DNA from: Ramlibacter sp.
GTDB taxonomy: Bacteria > Pseudomonadota > Gammaproteobacteria > Burkholderiales > Burkholderiaceae_C
Length of the DNA: 5,575 nt
Direction of reading: 5' to 3'
Assembly (NCBI GenBank): GCA_028292185.1
Contig: JAQGMT010000001.1
Location: 1-5,575 of the forward strand
The notes under the pieces are model-generated. The model ran no database searches. It saw only the letters and a program-made list of their open reading frames with translations, and was not told the DNA's origin. A program made the translations under genes and the position numbers. Shown one piece after another: positions 5,246-5,575 of the stretch. The stretch's first letter is position 1. Each line of letters begins with the position of its first letter.

Positions 5246-5575
5246 TCAGAAGCTGTGGCGCACACCGGTCAGCAAGCCGTTCTGGCTGGTGCCAGGGCCG
5301 GCGGTGGCGCCGGAGCTGATCGAACGGGCGGCGGTGCCCTTGTTCTTCACGTTGCCGTACTCGGCGTACACGGCGGTGCGCCTGGAGAAGTTGTAGATCG
5401 CGCGCGCCACCACAAAGTTGGTGTCGTTGCCGCTGTCCTTCAGGTCGTAGCGGCCGACCTGGCCTTCCAGCACGATGGCCGGGTTCAGGTTGTACGAGAC
5501 GCCGAGGTACGACAGCGCGCTCTTCGGGTTCGCGGTGGCGGTGATCGTCGTCACGCCTTCGTTCTTGCGCTGGAG
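5246..5575 (-). CDS. Gram-negative general porin, C-terminal 109 residues (partial at right edge)
   Basis: This is the C-terminal end of an outer-membrane trimeric beta-barrel porin (OmpC-like, Porin_4 type common in Burkholderiales), which lets small hydrophilic solutes cross the outer membrane. Alternating hydrophobic and polar beta-strands are visible, such as ALSYLGVSYNL, AIVLEGQVGRYDL, TNFVVARAIYNF and TAVYAEYGNV. A Ser/Gly/Ala/Thr-rich loop precedes the last strand, GLLTGVRHSF. The terminal Phe is the recognition signal for the BAM outer-membrane assembly machinery. The frame is open to the window edge; a GTG at 5554 is internal, not a start. The signal peptide and about two thirds of the usual 330-400 residues lie outside. 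It converges on phoH across the shared terminator. Confidence 0.93.
   Translation of the reverse strand, partial: LQRKNEGVTTITATANPKSALSYLGVSYNLNPAIVLEGQVGRYDLKDSGNDTNFVVARAIYNFSRRTAVYAEYGNVKNKGTAARSISSGATAGPGTSQNGLLTGVRHSF

Noticed and set aside
3454..5265. A 603-codon open frame on the minus strand opposite phoH.
   Set aside because: It is antisense to the well-supported PIN-PhoH gene, has Arg/Ala/His-rich composition typical of a shadow frame, has no recognised domain, and crosses the terminator.
5246..5554. A complete 102-residue protein starting at GTG 5554.
   Set aside because: The frame remains open to the window edge and the sequence is the C-terminal end of a much longer porin, so GTG is internal.

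Overview
The window looks like chromosomal DNA from a betaproteobacterium of the order Burkholderiales, most likely family Comamonadaceae (Variovorax/Ramlibacter/Acidovorax-like). The evidence is the high GC content with strong GC bias at third codon positions, the sequence character of AlaA, homoserine dehydrogenase, Mth938-like protein, Bcp and PIN-PhoH, and a general porin ending in Phe. Genus is an inference; no search was run.

Layout. On the minus strand, from the right, alaA (glutamate-pyruvate type aminotransferase, 2175-949) is followed after 82 bp by hom (homoserine dehydrogenase, 866 to beyond the left edge). This is an amino-acid operon, probably continuing to thrC outside the window. 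Divergent from alaA, across a 90-bp region with a plus-strand TATAAT and an imperfect palindrome, lies a small Mth938/DUF498 gene (2266-2643). Next on the plus strand come bcp, a thiol peroxidase without the usual second cysteine (2745-3221), and a PIN-PhoH ATPase/nuclease gene of the PhoH2 type (3484-5178). A strong bidirectional terminator (5200-5230) separates phoH from a convergent general porin (5246 to beyond the right edge).

The coding genes are core housekeeping: alanine/aspartate-family amino-acid synthesis, peroxide defence, RNA metabolism and outer-membrane permeability. No mobile element, CRISPR array, prophage or defence cassette is visible. The unusual signal is in the short intergenic gaps. 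The alaA-hom gap and the bcp-phoH gap each hold a copy of a roughly 80-bp, three-hairpin GC-rich element. The two copies keep the same order of hairpins and the same short conserved blocks, while stem sequences differ in a compensatory way. In the alaA-hom gap, one stem of this element pairs exactly with the ribosome binding site of hom, with a competing alternative hairpin. The bcp-phoH gap also holds a promoter-like sequence, a short hairpin and an intrinsic terminator, which together delimit a possible small RNA of about 80 nt.
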